Assembly (NCBI GenBank): GCA_964451325.1
Contig: CAYVHO010000020.1
Coordinates: forward strand, 1-47,279
Source: JAADHI01 sp964451325
Lineage (GTDB): Bacteria; Nitrospirota; Nitrospiria; SBBL01; JAADHI01
Direction of reading: 5' to 3'
Length of the DNA stretch: 47,279 nt
The notes beneath the pieces are model-generated. The model saw nothing but the letters and a program-made list of their open reading frames with translations, was not told the DNA's origin and searched no databases. The stretch's first letter is position 1. Every line of letters starts with the position of its first letter. Made by a program: the position numbers and the translations under genes. Shown here in pieces: positions 7,784 through 14,628 of the stretch.

Positions 7784-7879
7784 TTAGTTATTCAATGCCC
7801 TTTCATCGATCCAGTTTTTAATGCTGAGCTATTTTTTCTCAGGCAAGCGGTGAGCGCTGCCCAACGGCATTGCTTCTTC
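7784..7879 (-). pseudogene. Remnant of a cytochrome c-type C-terminus
   Basis: Directly after the stop of the His-rich gene one frame reads EEAMPLGSAHRLPEKK, stop, LSIKNWIDERALNN, stop. MPLGSAHRLP followed by IKNWIDxGALNN is the usual end of c-type cytochrome domains (the MP segment carries the heme-ligand Met, the WIDxGA is the last helix). There is no CxxCH in front and a TAG interrupts it, so this is a fragment left after deletion. The recognition is by motif only. Confidence 0.5.
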
Positions 7880-8457
7880 TAATGGTCGTGATGTGGATTT
7901 TCTCCTTTTGCCATCATTGAATGATGGACCTGATGGTGGTTTCCCGATGCCATAATCCCGATATAACCCAATGCTTTGATTTGATGCACCTCATCTGGAT
8001 TTTCAGTTGTAATCGTTAAACTGTAGGTTTGTTCTATTTTTTGGACCCACATTTTCCAACCGGTTTCGTCCTTCAATTGGGCCGGATGCACAGCAAAAAC
8101 ACGATGCAAAGCAGATGCAGACCTCAATGTTGTTGGACGGATCAAAATCTTGAGACCTTTATCAATGGTCTGCTGAGAGATCACCTCGATATTCAAGGTC
8201 ATATCATTCATATCCACTAAGTGCCGTCTCAAAGCTTCTAAATTGACTTTTGACCAATCCACTTTGGGATCGTGATTGAGTTTGCGAATCACTTCTTGAA
8301 TTGTTCCAAACACATCATTCCCAGCTTCCGTCAGGGGTGAATCAGAAACACTTGGCTTGTGCATTTCATGGCGCGTTGGATGAGACTGAACATCTTTTGC
8401 ATAAACAGATGTTGTTAACATCAAAAAAATGATAAAAGATGAAGCGATTAATTTCAT
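7879..8457 (-). CDS. Exported histidine-rich protein of unknown function
   Basis: 192 residues. A signal peptide (MKLIASSFIIFLMLTTSVYA) is followed by a His-containing linker (HPTRHEMHKP), an alpha-helical region (TEAGNDVFGTIQEVIRKLNHDP, VDWSKVNLEALRRHLVDMNDMT), an HRVFAVHPAQLKDETGW segment, and a C-terminal cluster GNHHQVHHSMMAKGENPHHDH. The His clusters suggest binding of Zn, Cu, Ni or heme in the periplasm. The start at 8457 follows GAGG by five bases; the in-frame ATG at 8493 lies inside the upstream small gene. It is the last gene of the operon 10300-7879. I do not recognise a named domain. Confidence 0.8.
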   Translation of the reverse strand: MKLIASSFIIFLMLTTSVYAKDVQSHPTRHEMHKPSVSDSPLTEAGNDVFGTIQEVIRKLNHDPKVDWSKVNLEALRRHLVDMNDMTLNIEVISQQTIDKGLKILIRPTTLRSASALHRVFAVHPAQLKDETGWKMWVQKIEQTYSLTITTENPDEVHQIKALGYIGIMASGNHHQVHHSMMAKGENPHHDH

Positions 8458-8489
8458 GGGAACCTCTTCATTTATAAAAAAAATGTTAT

Positions 8490-8663
8490 TCACTCTTTTC
8501 CAGAGATAAACGAGGTCTTTTCAATTTTCCTCGAAATATCCCCTTTAAAAAAATTGAGGCGGATACTCCCGGTGAACTGCTCGTCGTTCAGCCCCCGAAT
8601 AAGCTGGATGACCCAATCTGAATCAATCCCTTTTTTATCCACCTTCATTTGCTCTCTTTCCAT
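8490..8663 (-). CDS. Small cytoplasmic protein, DUF2292-like
   Basis: 57 residues, starting MEREQMKVDKKG and ending TSFISGKE. A good ribosome site (AGGAAAG, four bases before the ATG) and fitting gaps to both neighbours (25 bases after TlpA, 32 before the His-rich gene) support it as a real gene. The middle, WVIQLIRGLNDEQFTGSIRL followed by NFFKGDISRKIEK, resembles the DUF2292 pattern of a short helix, then two strands around a turn with G-x-I. There is no signal peptide. Function is unknown; similar small proteins often sit beside metal or redox genes. Confidence 0.7.
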   Translation of the reverse strand: MEREQMKVDKKGIDSDWVIQLIRGLNDEQFTGSIRLNFFKGDISRKIEKTSFISGKE

Positions 8664-8688
8664 ACTTCTTTCCTAAAAAATGAGATCA

Positions 8689-9216
8689 TCAGGATTCCCC
8701 GCTTTTTTGAAGACGGTGAAAAGCTTCCCCGATTTGATCCTTTGTCAGGCTTCCGCCGAAGACCTGTTCTTTAATAATCCCCTTGGCATCAATAAAAAAG
8801 GTTACTGGCAGAGAAACAACACGATGCTGCTCTGCCACTTCCACGTTTCGGTCAAGCAAGATAGGAAAGGTTAAGCCCATCTCCTTGACCAATTTTTGTG
8901 CCTTTTTAGGCTTTTCGCCAAAATTGATCGCCAGCACAACAAAACCCTGGTCTTTATAGGCGTCGTAAGCCGCTTGAATTTCCGGCATTTCGGCTTTACA
9001 CGGTTTGCACCAGGTCGCCCAAAAATTAATCAGTACGACCTTGCCGCGATAATCGGAGATTTGTACAGCCTCTCCCTTCAAAGTATCGAGTTGAAACTGC
9101 GGCACAGGCCCGCCCACGAGCGGTGGTTTTTTTGCCATGCCGCCAAGAAAAACAAAAACCATGAGCGCCACAAACAACAGTGCACCTTTACTGATTAATG
9201 CCTTTATATTATTCAT
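8689..9216 (-). CDS. TlpA-like periplasmic thiol-disulfide oxidoreductase (second copy)
   Basis: 175 residues with an N-terminal membrane anchor (residues about 7-27) and a redoxin domain. The active site is INFWATWCKPCKAEMP with Cys70 and Cys73; the cis-Pro loop is VVSLPVTFFIDAKG. The start at 9216 is decided by AAGGGGG five bases upstream; the open frame to 9270 overlaps the preceding gene and has no signal. It probably keeps periplasmic cysteines reduced for metal insertion or cytochrome assembly. It lies 34 bases after the barrel gene and before the 57-residue protein. It differs enough from the TlpA at 3728-4249 that the two are not a recent duplication. Confidence 0.9.
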   Translation of the reverse strand: MNNIKALISKGALLFVALMVFVFLGGMAKKPPLVGGPVPQFQLDTLKGEAVQISDYRGKVVLINFWATWCKPCKAEMPEIQAAYDAYKDQGFVVLAINFGEKPKKAQKLVKEMGLTFPILLDRNVEVAEQHRVVSLPVTFFIDAKGIIKEQVFGGSLTKDQIGEAFHRLQKSGES

Positions 9217-9250
9217 TGATGCCCCCTTTTTCCCGTGTGCGAAAACAGAT

Positions 9251-10300
9251 CTAAAATGTATAGCTCGCACCCAGCACCAGCCCGTGACTAGGGACTAAAC
9301 TCGTCTCGTTCACATACTGGTAGATGGGAAGCTGCAAAAAGCTATAGAGGCTAAGATAGTCGGAGGCCTGTACACGAATACCGGGGGTCAAATTTACCCA
9401 GTCCCCTCCCGTCGAAGGCACGCCTTGTGTGCCGCTGACCGTATCGAAATGATCCCGCTCGGTATGACGGTAATTGATTTGCGTGCTGAGCGTTACTTTT
9501 CGTTCTGTTTCCAATAAGTAGTTGAAGCCGATGTTTAACAGGGTTTGATCGCCAAATTGATAGTCGAGGTCGTTTTTGGTCGTGAGCTGATAACTCCCGG
9601 AGAAAAAGACATCCAGTTTATGCGGCCTGATTTGATAATCATAAAAAAGAGAAAAGAGAAAATCATAGGCACCCGTACCCGGCTGAACGGTGGGTTCATT
9701 AATCGTGCCTTCGGCGTTAAAGAGTTTGTATTCCCCGGTTGGAAATTTAAGACCACCGCCAACAACCAACAAATGCCGCGTTAAAATAATGGGCGCGTAT
9801 TTCCCCGTCAGGCGAATATCACCCATGCCGGTGGAACCCACCTGCCGCGTGAAGATGCCCGGCGTGGCGGCAGAAGTGACACCGTCATAGTGTTCATGCA
9901 TCCGGTCATTCACCAAGGGCAGGGCCAATTGCAGGGTAAACCGTTCGTTGACCCCGTAATTAATGTCTAATTGCATCAGTTCGTTAATGGTGCGTACTTC
10001 CCGATGATGAGGGTTTTCGATGGTTCGGTTTTCAAAATCGATTTCCGGGGTCAGGACTTGAGAGGTGCTACTGCTGCCACGTTGAAAGTCATCCATCGGA
10101 ATATAGCGGTAAGAGATATCGAGGGTCACTTGACCGGGTGTTGTAATGCCATCCCCGGCGCCCGTCACAAGAAAACAGTTGCCTGCACCGCAACTTGCCC
10201 AGGCCTGTTGCGAGATGACAATTGATCCCGATACCGTTAAGAAAAAAAGCAGAAAACCAACAAGACTCGGTCTGTTCCGACTTAGAAATAGCGTGTGCAT
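9251..10300 (-). CDS. Outer-membrane beta-barrel protein with N-terminal CGxxNC motif
   Basis: 349 residues. A signal peptide ends near SQQAWA, so the mature protein begins SCGAGNCFLVTGAGDG. A conserved-looking block follows: TLDISYRYIPMDDFQRG, then HHREVRTINELMQLDINYG and RFTLQLALPLVNDRMHEHYD, then strands up to the C-terminal LVLGASYTF. Proteins with this CGxxxC start and a HHxEVRT block occur in other Gram-negative genomes as uncharacterised barrel proteins near metal genes. The two cysteines and the His pairs could form a metal or disulfide site, a natural client of the TlpA encoded next. I chose the ATG at 10300, nine bases after AAGGAG; the ATG at 10306 is only three bases from it. Confidence 0.8.
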   Translation of the reverse strand: MHTLFLSRNRPSLVGFLLFFLTVSGSIVISQQAWASCGAGNCFLVTGAGDGITTPGQVTLDISYRYIPMDDFQRGSSSTSQVLTPEIDFENRTIENPHHREVRTINELMQLDINYGVNERFTLQLALPLVNDRMHEHYDGVTSAATPGIFTRQVGSTGMGDIRLTGKYAPIILTRHLLVVGGGLKFPTGEYKLFNAEGTINEPTVQPGTGAYDFLFSLFYDYQIRPHKLDVFFSGSYQLTTKNDLDYQFGDQTLLNIGFNYLLETERKVTLSTQINYRHTERDHFDTVSGTQGVPSTGGDWVNLTPGIRVQASDYLSLYSFLQLPIYQYVNETSLVPSHGLVLGASYTF

Positions 10301-10393
10301 ATTCATTCACTCCTTCATAAAAACCAAGGCCTCAGAACCTACTAAAACCTTGTATAAACAATGGTTTAGAGCGCGTTTCATGCAATATTCCCC

Positions 10394-10429
10394 GGCAAGA
10401 GGACTTTGAGGGATCAAAATCCTCTTGCC
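10394..10429. terminator. Strong symmetric hairpin
   Basis: GGCAAGAGGA (10394-10403) pairs with TCCTCTTGCC (10420-10429), and TTTGA/TCAAA extend the stem inside around a GGGA loop. It lies about 60 bases past the stop of the small RGPP gene and upstream of the barrel gene. No T-run follows on either strand, so it may attenuate or protect RNA ends rather than fully terminate. Confidence 0.5.
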
Positions 10430-10487
10430 TTAGACGAACTGCCTTAAAACGGTCTAATCACTTTATGAGAAAAACAGATGATGTGAT

Positions 10488-10793
10488 TTAAGAAAATGAA
10501 GGAGGTGCACGGCTGCGAAACATCGCAACCTTTGCAGGAAATAACAGTAAAGACAGGGTGATAAAAAGCGCACCCGCCAAGGGAAGCCCATGGGAAATGG
10601 GCGGGGGCAAGGCATCGGAAGACACCATGGTGGAGCAGGCCAGCAAACACGAAAGAGAATGATGGACTTTTGTGCCGTGAGTGTGACCACCGGGGTCATG
10701 GGTACTGCATAGTGCACCCAGCAGCAAGGTTGCCACATAAAGCAGCACGACAAGGCGGGGAAAAGAAACCTTCTTTGAAAAAACCCGGTACAT
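10488..10793 (-). CDS. Small His/Cys exported protein with RAPP motif
   Basis: 101 residues starting MYRVFSKKVSFPRLVVLLYV. A signal segment is followed by THDPGGHTHGTKVHHSLSCLLAC, a second hydrophobic stretch (LAGALFITLSLLLF) and the end motif FRSRAPPSFS. The arrangement (HxH, HHS, CxxxC, then R-x-PP near the end) parallels the protein at 7297-7581. A cytosolic role is unlikely; sensing or buffering of metal in the envelope is a guess. No ribosome site precedes the ATG, but a promoter lies nine bases upstream, so translation is probably leaderless. An overlapping frame (10463-10846) is rejected because it would cross that promoter. Confidence 0.65.
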   Translation of the reverse strand: MYRVFSKKVSFPRLVVLLYVATLLLGALCSTHDPGGHTHGTKVHHSLSCLLACSTMVSSDALPPPISHGLPLAGALFITLSLLLFPAKVAMFRSRAPPSFS

Positions 10794-10802
10794 GGGCCCA
10801 CG

Positions 10803-10830
10803 ATATTACAGATTAAAAGTGAAATGTCAA
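10803..10830 (-). promoter_or_regulatory. Sigma70-type promoter of the 10793 gene
   Basis: Minus strand TTGACA (10825-10830), 16-base spacer, TAATAT (10803-10808). Only nine bases separate the -10 box from the ATG at 10793, so the transcript should start within about three bases of the start codon. Confidence 0.65.
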
Positions 10831-10832
10831 AT

Positions 10833-10862
10833 ACAGGCCCCCACAAAAATGGGAAGCCCTGT
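10833..10862 (-). terminator. Probable terminator of hemE
   Basis: On the minus strand ACAGGGC with CCC pairs imperfectly with GGG and GCCTGT around an ATTTTT loop, followed by a T-rich stretch. It begins 24 bases after the hemE stop and lies just upstream of the next promoter. Confidence 0.5.
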
Positions 10863-10885
10863 GAATTTAGAACAGAGAGATGTCT

Positions 10886-11929
10886 CTAAAGCAAAGCGGA
10901 TTTGAGGATTTTTGCGCTTTTTTCATGGACCATCTGGATGACAGCTTCAACGGCATCAAAAGGGGTTTCCGGCAAAATGCCGTGACCGAGATTGAAAATA
11001 TGACCAGGACGTCCACCCGCACGACCCATAATATCATCAATGCGTTTTTCAATTTCGGGGATGGGGGCAAAGAGCGTCAAGGGATCCAGATTGCCCTGCA
11101 CAGCCACGTCGTGGCCTAGAGCATTCCAAGCTTCATCCAAATTTACACGCCAATCCAGACCGATCACATCCCCTCCGGCTTCTTTTTGCATTTGAAGCAA
11201 GGTGGACGTTCCCGTGCCAAAGTGGATGAGCGGGACAGCAAAGCCCTTTAATTCTGAGAAAAGTCGTTTCATGTGCGGAAAAACATAACGTCTGTAATCA
11301 CCGGGCGAAAGTGCACCAATCCAACTGTCAAAAATCTGAAGCACCTGGACCCCTGCGTCTACTTGCGCAGAAAGATAATCGGCCAAGACCCGTGTGAGTT
11401 TATGCATGAGCTTATCCCAAACATCGGGTGCGCCGTACATGATTTTTTTGGTTTCGAGATAGTTTCGGGAGGCCCCGCCTTCAATCATATAACTTGCGAG
11501 TGTAAAAGGTGCGCCCGCAAAACCAATCAGGGGGACTTTTAATTCTGCGCGAACCAGTTTAATCGCTTCCATCACATACGAGAGTGCCTCTTGCGGCACG
11601 ACAGGTTTGAGTGCATCCACATCTTTTTCTGTACGCACAGGGTTGTGGATGCAAGGCCCTTCGCCTTTGACAAACTCAAGATTCAGTCCCATGGGCTCTA
11701 AAGGCAGAAGAATATCGGCAAAAATAATCGAAGCATCAAAATCAAAACGATTGATGGGCTGTAATGTGACTTCGCAGGCAAGTTCTGGCGTTTTGCAAAC
11801 AGTTAAAAGAGAATGTTTGGCACGAATATCCCGAAAGGCCTTCATGTATCGCCCCGCCTGACGCATAAACCACACCGGCGTAGCATCCACAGGTTCGCGG
11901 CGACAGGCTTTTAGAAATCGATCATTCAT
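10886..11929 (-). CDS. hemE: Uroporphyrinogen decarboxylase
   Basis: 347 residues, the normal length. HemE removes four carboxyl groups from uroporphyrinogen III to give coproporphyrinogen III in heme synthesis, in the cytoplasm. Diagnostic blocks are PVWFMRQAGRYM near the N-terminus, FDASIIFADILLPLEPMGL with the substrate-contacting Asp, LIGFAGAPFTLASYMIEGG, and HIFNLGHGILPETPFDAVEAVI near the C-terminus. The start MNDRFLKACR at 11929 is preferred, since GAAGGG lies nine bases before it; the ATG at 11938 abuts the same GGG. It has its own promoter. The other heme gene here, hemL, is 17 kb away. Confidence 0.97.
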   Translation of the reverse strand: MNDRFLKACRREPVDATPVWFMRQAGRYMKAFRDIRAKHSLLTVCKTPELACEVTLQPINRFDFDASIIFADILLPLEPMGLNLEFVKGEGPCIHNPVRTEKDVDALKPVVPQEALSYVMEAIKLVRAELKVPLIGFAGAPFTLASYMIEGGASRNYLETKKIMYGAPDVWDKLMHKLTRVLADYLSAQVDAGVQVLQIFDSWIGALSPGDYRRYVFPHMKRLFSELKGFAVPLIHFGTGTSTLLQMQKEAGGDVIGLDWRVNLDEAWNALGHDVAVQGNLDPLTLFAPIPEIEKRIDDIMGRAGGRPGHIFNLGHGILPETPFDAVEAVIQMVHEKSAKILKSALL

Positions 11930-11977
11930 AGAAAACATCCCTTCTCACTTTGCAGATAGACACAGAAAACGGAGCGG

Positions 11978-12006
11978 AGTCTAACATTCCACCCAAAGGG
12001 AGTCAA
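11978..12006 (-). promoter_or_regulatory. Sigma70-type promoter of hemE
   Basis: Minus strand TTGACT (12001-12006), 17-base spacer, TAGACT (11978-11983). It predicts a leader of about 40 bases before hemE and lies between the radical SAM gene stop and hemE. Confidence 0.7.
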
Positions 12007-12012
12007 GAAATC

Positions 12013-13722
12013 TCAAGTATTTTGAGAGGTGATCACGGACAAGGGGTCTTCTAATTTCTGCTGAACCTGGGGCGGGGGAGATGATCTTTTTACACGATTT
12101 AAAATACGCTTAAACCGGAAATAGAGCAGGCCAAAACGCACAAATTTTGAAAGGGTTTCGAGCACATATCGCGGATAAAAAATAAGGGGATTTTCAAGCG
12201 GCATGCCAAAACGGCGATCTTTCCGGTATTTCAAACGCAGCAAACCCCCTTCGAGCGGGTGCATTTTTTCAATTTTGGGACAGGCATAAAAATGCAGGAG
12301 TTTTTGCATCATGTTATCCACATCAAAACCCCAGGTCTGCGCCCTTCTGATGACGGTTTCCACATGCTCCGGTGTGTAATAGGCGTCCCAGGCTTTTTCG
12401 TAAATCCCAATCCATTCTTTATCGGTCATTATGGGATGGGAAGTCGTGATATGCACAACATCGTAATTGTTCATATCCGTTTCCATCTCCACCCCTTTTT
12501 CAAATAAAACCTTATGATCTTCTGAACCGGGCAAGGGAGTGAGAATAAAAAACTCTAATAAATCAATGGGCAATTCACGCTGAATGATTTTGATGTCTTT
12601 AAGAATACTCGCGGGGGTATCGTTTGGAAATCCGAGGATGTATCCCGCATAGGTCAAAGCACCCGCATCATGCCAGGCATTGAGCATGTTTCGGTATTCA
12701 TCAAATTTATTTTGTTTTTTCTTTGCGCCTTTTAAGGCATCGGCATTGATGGTCTCCAAACCAATAAACACACGGGTCACCCCCGCCTGTCCCGCTTTTT
12801 CGATAAAACGCGGCAATTTATGACACATCGTATCCACTTGGATGATGAGACGCACTTCAAGCCCGTCTTCCTTCCTGAGTTTAATCAGGCGATCAAAAAT
12901 GGCTTCCCACTGTCGATTGCGTGCAAAATCGTCATCGCTGATAAAAAAGTTAGTAATGCCTTCGGTAAACGCCGTGCGCACGATTTCTTCAACATCATCG
13001 GCACTGCGATAACGCGACTTGTGACCCTGCACATTGATAATCGTGCAAAAACTACAGAGAAAAGGACAGCCACGCCCCGCATCAAAACTCGCACGATACC
13101 CCGAAGTCCGCTTGATAATCGGTAAAGGCAGGTAGGGAACGGCAACCCCTTCCATACTAGGGAGATCGTCCATGTAGTTATAAAGCGGCTTCATCTTACG
13201 GGAGAAGGCGTCATTGAAGAGGGATTCCAATCGCCCCTCCACTTCCCCCGCAAACAGCGAAATGCCCATATCAATCGCCGCTTGAAGGTCTGGTGTAATT
13301 TTGGGCAGCATAGACAAACAACCGCTCACATGAAAACCCCCGATGCAAACCTGGATGTCATGTGCGCGAAACTGCCGCGCAATATCCACCGCGCGCGGGA
13401 ATTGATTGGTTTGCACACCCACAAGGGCCACCAAAGCATGTCCACCGCTTTCTAAAATTTTCGCTGAAAGCGCTTTAACATCCGTCCGAATATTGGTTTC
13501 ATCATAGGTCTCAAATACAAAAGCGGTGTCTTCACCCAGAACCTGACGCTCGGCACAGTCCATCGCAAGGCCATTTAAAACCGCAAGCGTATTGGAAGGA
13601 ATCGAAGACTTCAACCATTGAATCACATAACCCTCATCATCATAATGAGAGGGTTTGATCATAATAAAGTGGAAGGTCTTTTTGATCTGAGATTTAATCT
13701 CGTTCTGAGAACAGGCTTCCAT
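12013..13722 (-). CDS. B12-binding-domain radical SAM protein
   Basis: 569 residues. An N-terminal cobalamin-binding-like Rossmann region (about 20-185; GHALVALVGVQTNQFPRAVD, VCIGGFHVSGC) is followed by a radical SAM core with RGCPFLCSFCTIINVQG, whose C-x3-C-x2-C binds the 4Fe-4S cluster and SAM. FISDDDFARNRQWEAIFDRL and GLETINADALKGAKKKQNKF are typical of this BchE/HpnP-like class, which performs methylations, cyclisations or rearrangements. A canonical DxHxxG cobalamin motif is not obvious, so B12 may not be bound. The ATG at 13722 has AGGA nine bases upstream. Substrate unknown. Confidence 0.88.
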   Translation of the reverse strand: MEACSQNEIKSQIKKTFHFIMIKPSHYDDEGYVIQWLKSSIPSNTLAVLNGLAMDCAERQVLGEDTAFVFETYDETNIRTDVKALSAKILESGGHALVALVGVQTNQFPRAVDIARQFRAHDIQVCIGGFHVSGCLSMLPKITPDLQAAIDMGISLFAGEVEGRLESLFNDAFSRKMKPLYNYMDDLPSMEGVAVPYLPLPIIKRTSGYRASFDAGRGCPFLCSFCTIINVQGHKSRYRSADDVEEIVRTAFTEGITNFFISDDDFARNRQWEAIFDRLIKLRKEDGLEVRLIIQVDTMCHKLPRFIEKAGQAGVTRVFIGLETINADALKGAKKKQNKFDEYRNMLNAWHDAGALTYAGYILGFPNDTPASILKDIKIIQRELPIDLLEFFILTPLPGSEDHKVLFEKGVEMETDMNNYDVVHITTSHPIMTDKEWIGIYEKAWDAYYTPEHVETVIRRAQTWGFDVDNMMQKLLHFYACPKIEKMHPLEGGLLRLKYRKDRRFGMPLENPLIFYPRYVLETLSKFVRFGLLYFRFKRILNRVKRSSPPPQVQQKLEDPLSVITSQNT

Positions 13723-13906
13723 AAAGACAGATCCTTTCTATCGAAGACGCGACGTATGCTTTTGATACCACGGGATGCCGCTTCAAAGCAATCTCTACAC
13801 TAGATCTAAGCATCGCTTTGGAATCTAAAAATCCCAATACATCCTAATTTTAGAGAGATAAAAAAATCTCCTTCATCAGACAAAAATCGACTCATTTGAA
13901 ATCTTC

Positions 13907-13935
13907 TTGACAACAAATAGCCCATCCAATATATT
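13907..13935 (+). promoter_or_regulatory. Consensus-like sigma70 promoter of the DUF3015 gene
   Basis: TTGACA (13907-13912), a 17-base spacer and TATATT (13930-13935). The transcript should begin near 13942 with a leader of about 95 bases before the ATG at 14037. Confidence 0.8.
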
Positions 13936-13939
13936 GCCA

Positions 13940-13971
13940 ATCAGGGATTTTTGGAGGATGTACTCCCTGAT
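13940..13971 (+). promoter_or_regulatory. 5' end hairpin of the DUF3015 transcript
   Basis: ATCAGGGA (13940-13947) pairs with TCCCTGAT (13964-13971). The hairpin sits at the predicted start of the mRNA, so it could stabilise the message or act as an operator. Confidence 0.5.
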
Positions 13972-14036
13972 GTTCATCACACGTAATTTCCAGAAGTTAT
14001 GAAACAACCAAAAACTATCTAATAAGGAGAATGTCT

Positions 14037-14528
14037 ATGAAACGATTAGCTCTACTGGCTCTTCCGATCTTCACACTATTTTTAGCATCCACCGGTCACA
14101 CGGCAGGATATGGTGCCGCTGGATGCGGACTAGGTTCTCTTGTCTTTGGAAATGAAGCTGGCCCGGTACAAATCTTCGCCTCTACCACAAACGGAACCTT
14201 TGGCAGCCAAACCTTCGGAATTACTTCAGGTACTTCCAACTGTGATGCGATGGGTATCGTCTTGTCGGAAAGAGAAGACAATGTTTTTGTTGCTTACAAC
14301 TTCGATAGCATCAAAAAAGAAATGGCCACCGGTGAGGGAGAGCATCTCGACACACTTTCGGGACTCGTGGGTTGCCCCTCAGAAAAAGGCTCACAATTTG
14401 CTTCATACACGCAGCAAAATTATAAAGCAATTTTTGCCAGCGCCCAAACAACGCCTGAAGAAATGTTACAGGCTGTAAAAGGCGGAATTGCAAGCCATCC
14501 AGAACTTGCAACCTCTTGTGTTCATTAA
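14037..14528 (+). CDS. DUF3015 family periplasmic protein
   Basis: 163 residues. A signal peptide (MKRLALLALPIFTLFLASTG, cleavage near HTA) precedes the family pattern GYGAAGCGLGSLVFGNE, then TSNCDAMGIVLSEREDNVFVAYNFDSIKKEMATGEGEHL and a C-terminal region with GCPSEKGSQFASYTQQNY. Cysteines near the N- and C-termini could form disulfides. Function of DUF3015 is unknown; in Gram-negative genomes it is often encoded next to a DUF4105 protein, as here. The start at 14037 lies seven bases after AAGGAG; the ATG at 14031 is too close to it. A strong promoter and strong terminator frame the gene, suggesting high independent expression. Confidence 0.88.
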   Translation: MKRLALLALPIFTLFLASTGHTAGYGAAGCGLGSLVFGNEAGPVQIFASTTNGTFGSQTFGITSGTSNCDAMGIVLSEREDNVFVAYNFDSIKKEMATGEGEHLDTLSGLVGCPSEKGSQFASYTQQNYKAIFASAQTTPEEMLQAVKGGIASHPELATSCVH

Positions 14529-14546
14529 AACATAGCAAGCCCATTA

Positions 14547-14591
14547 GGGGATAAACCCAATTTTTAAAAAACTGGGTTTATCCCCTTTTTT
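14547..14591 (+). terminator. Intrinsic terminator after the DUF3015 gene
   Basis: GGGGATAAACCCA (14547-14559) pairs perfectly with TGGGTTTATCCCC (14573-14585) and is followed by six T residues. It lies 18 bases past the stop codon. Confidence 0.9.
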
Positions 14592-14628
14592 CGTTTCACC
14601 TCAAAATACTGAGATCCAATTTGTTTCC

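Larger units (their letters stand above)
13723..14036. other. Divergent intergenic region
   Basis: 314 bases between the radical SAM gene (minus) and the DUF3015 gene (plus). It holds the DUF3015 promoter and a hairpin at its predicted transcript start, listed separately. I see no coding sequence or RNA gene in the remainder. Confidence 0.6.

Noticed and set aside
10463..10846. Alternative frame overlapping the small His/Cys protein
   Set aside because: Hydrophobic and Cys-rich by shadowing; it crosses the promoter and lacks a ribosome site.
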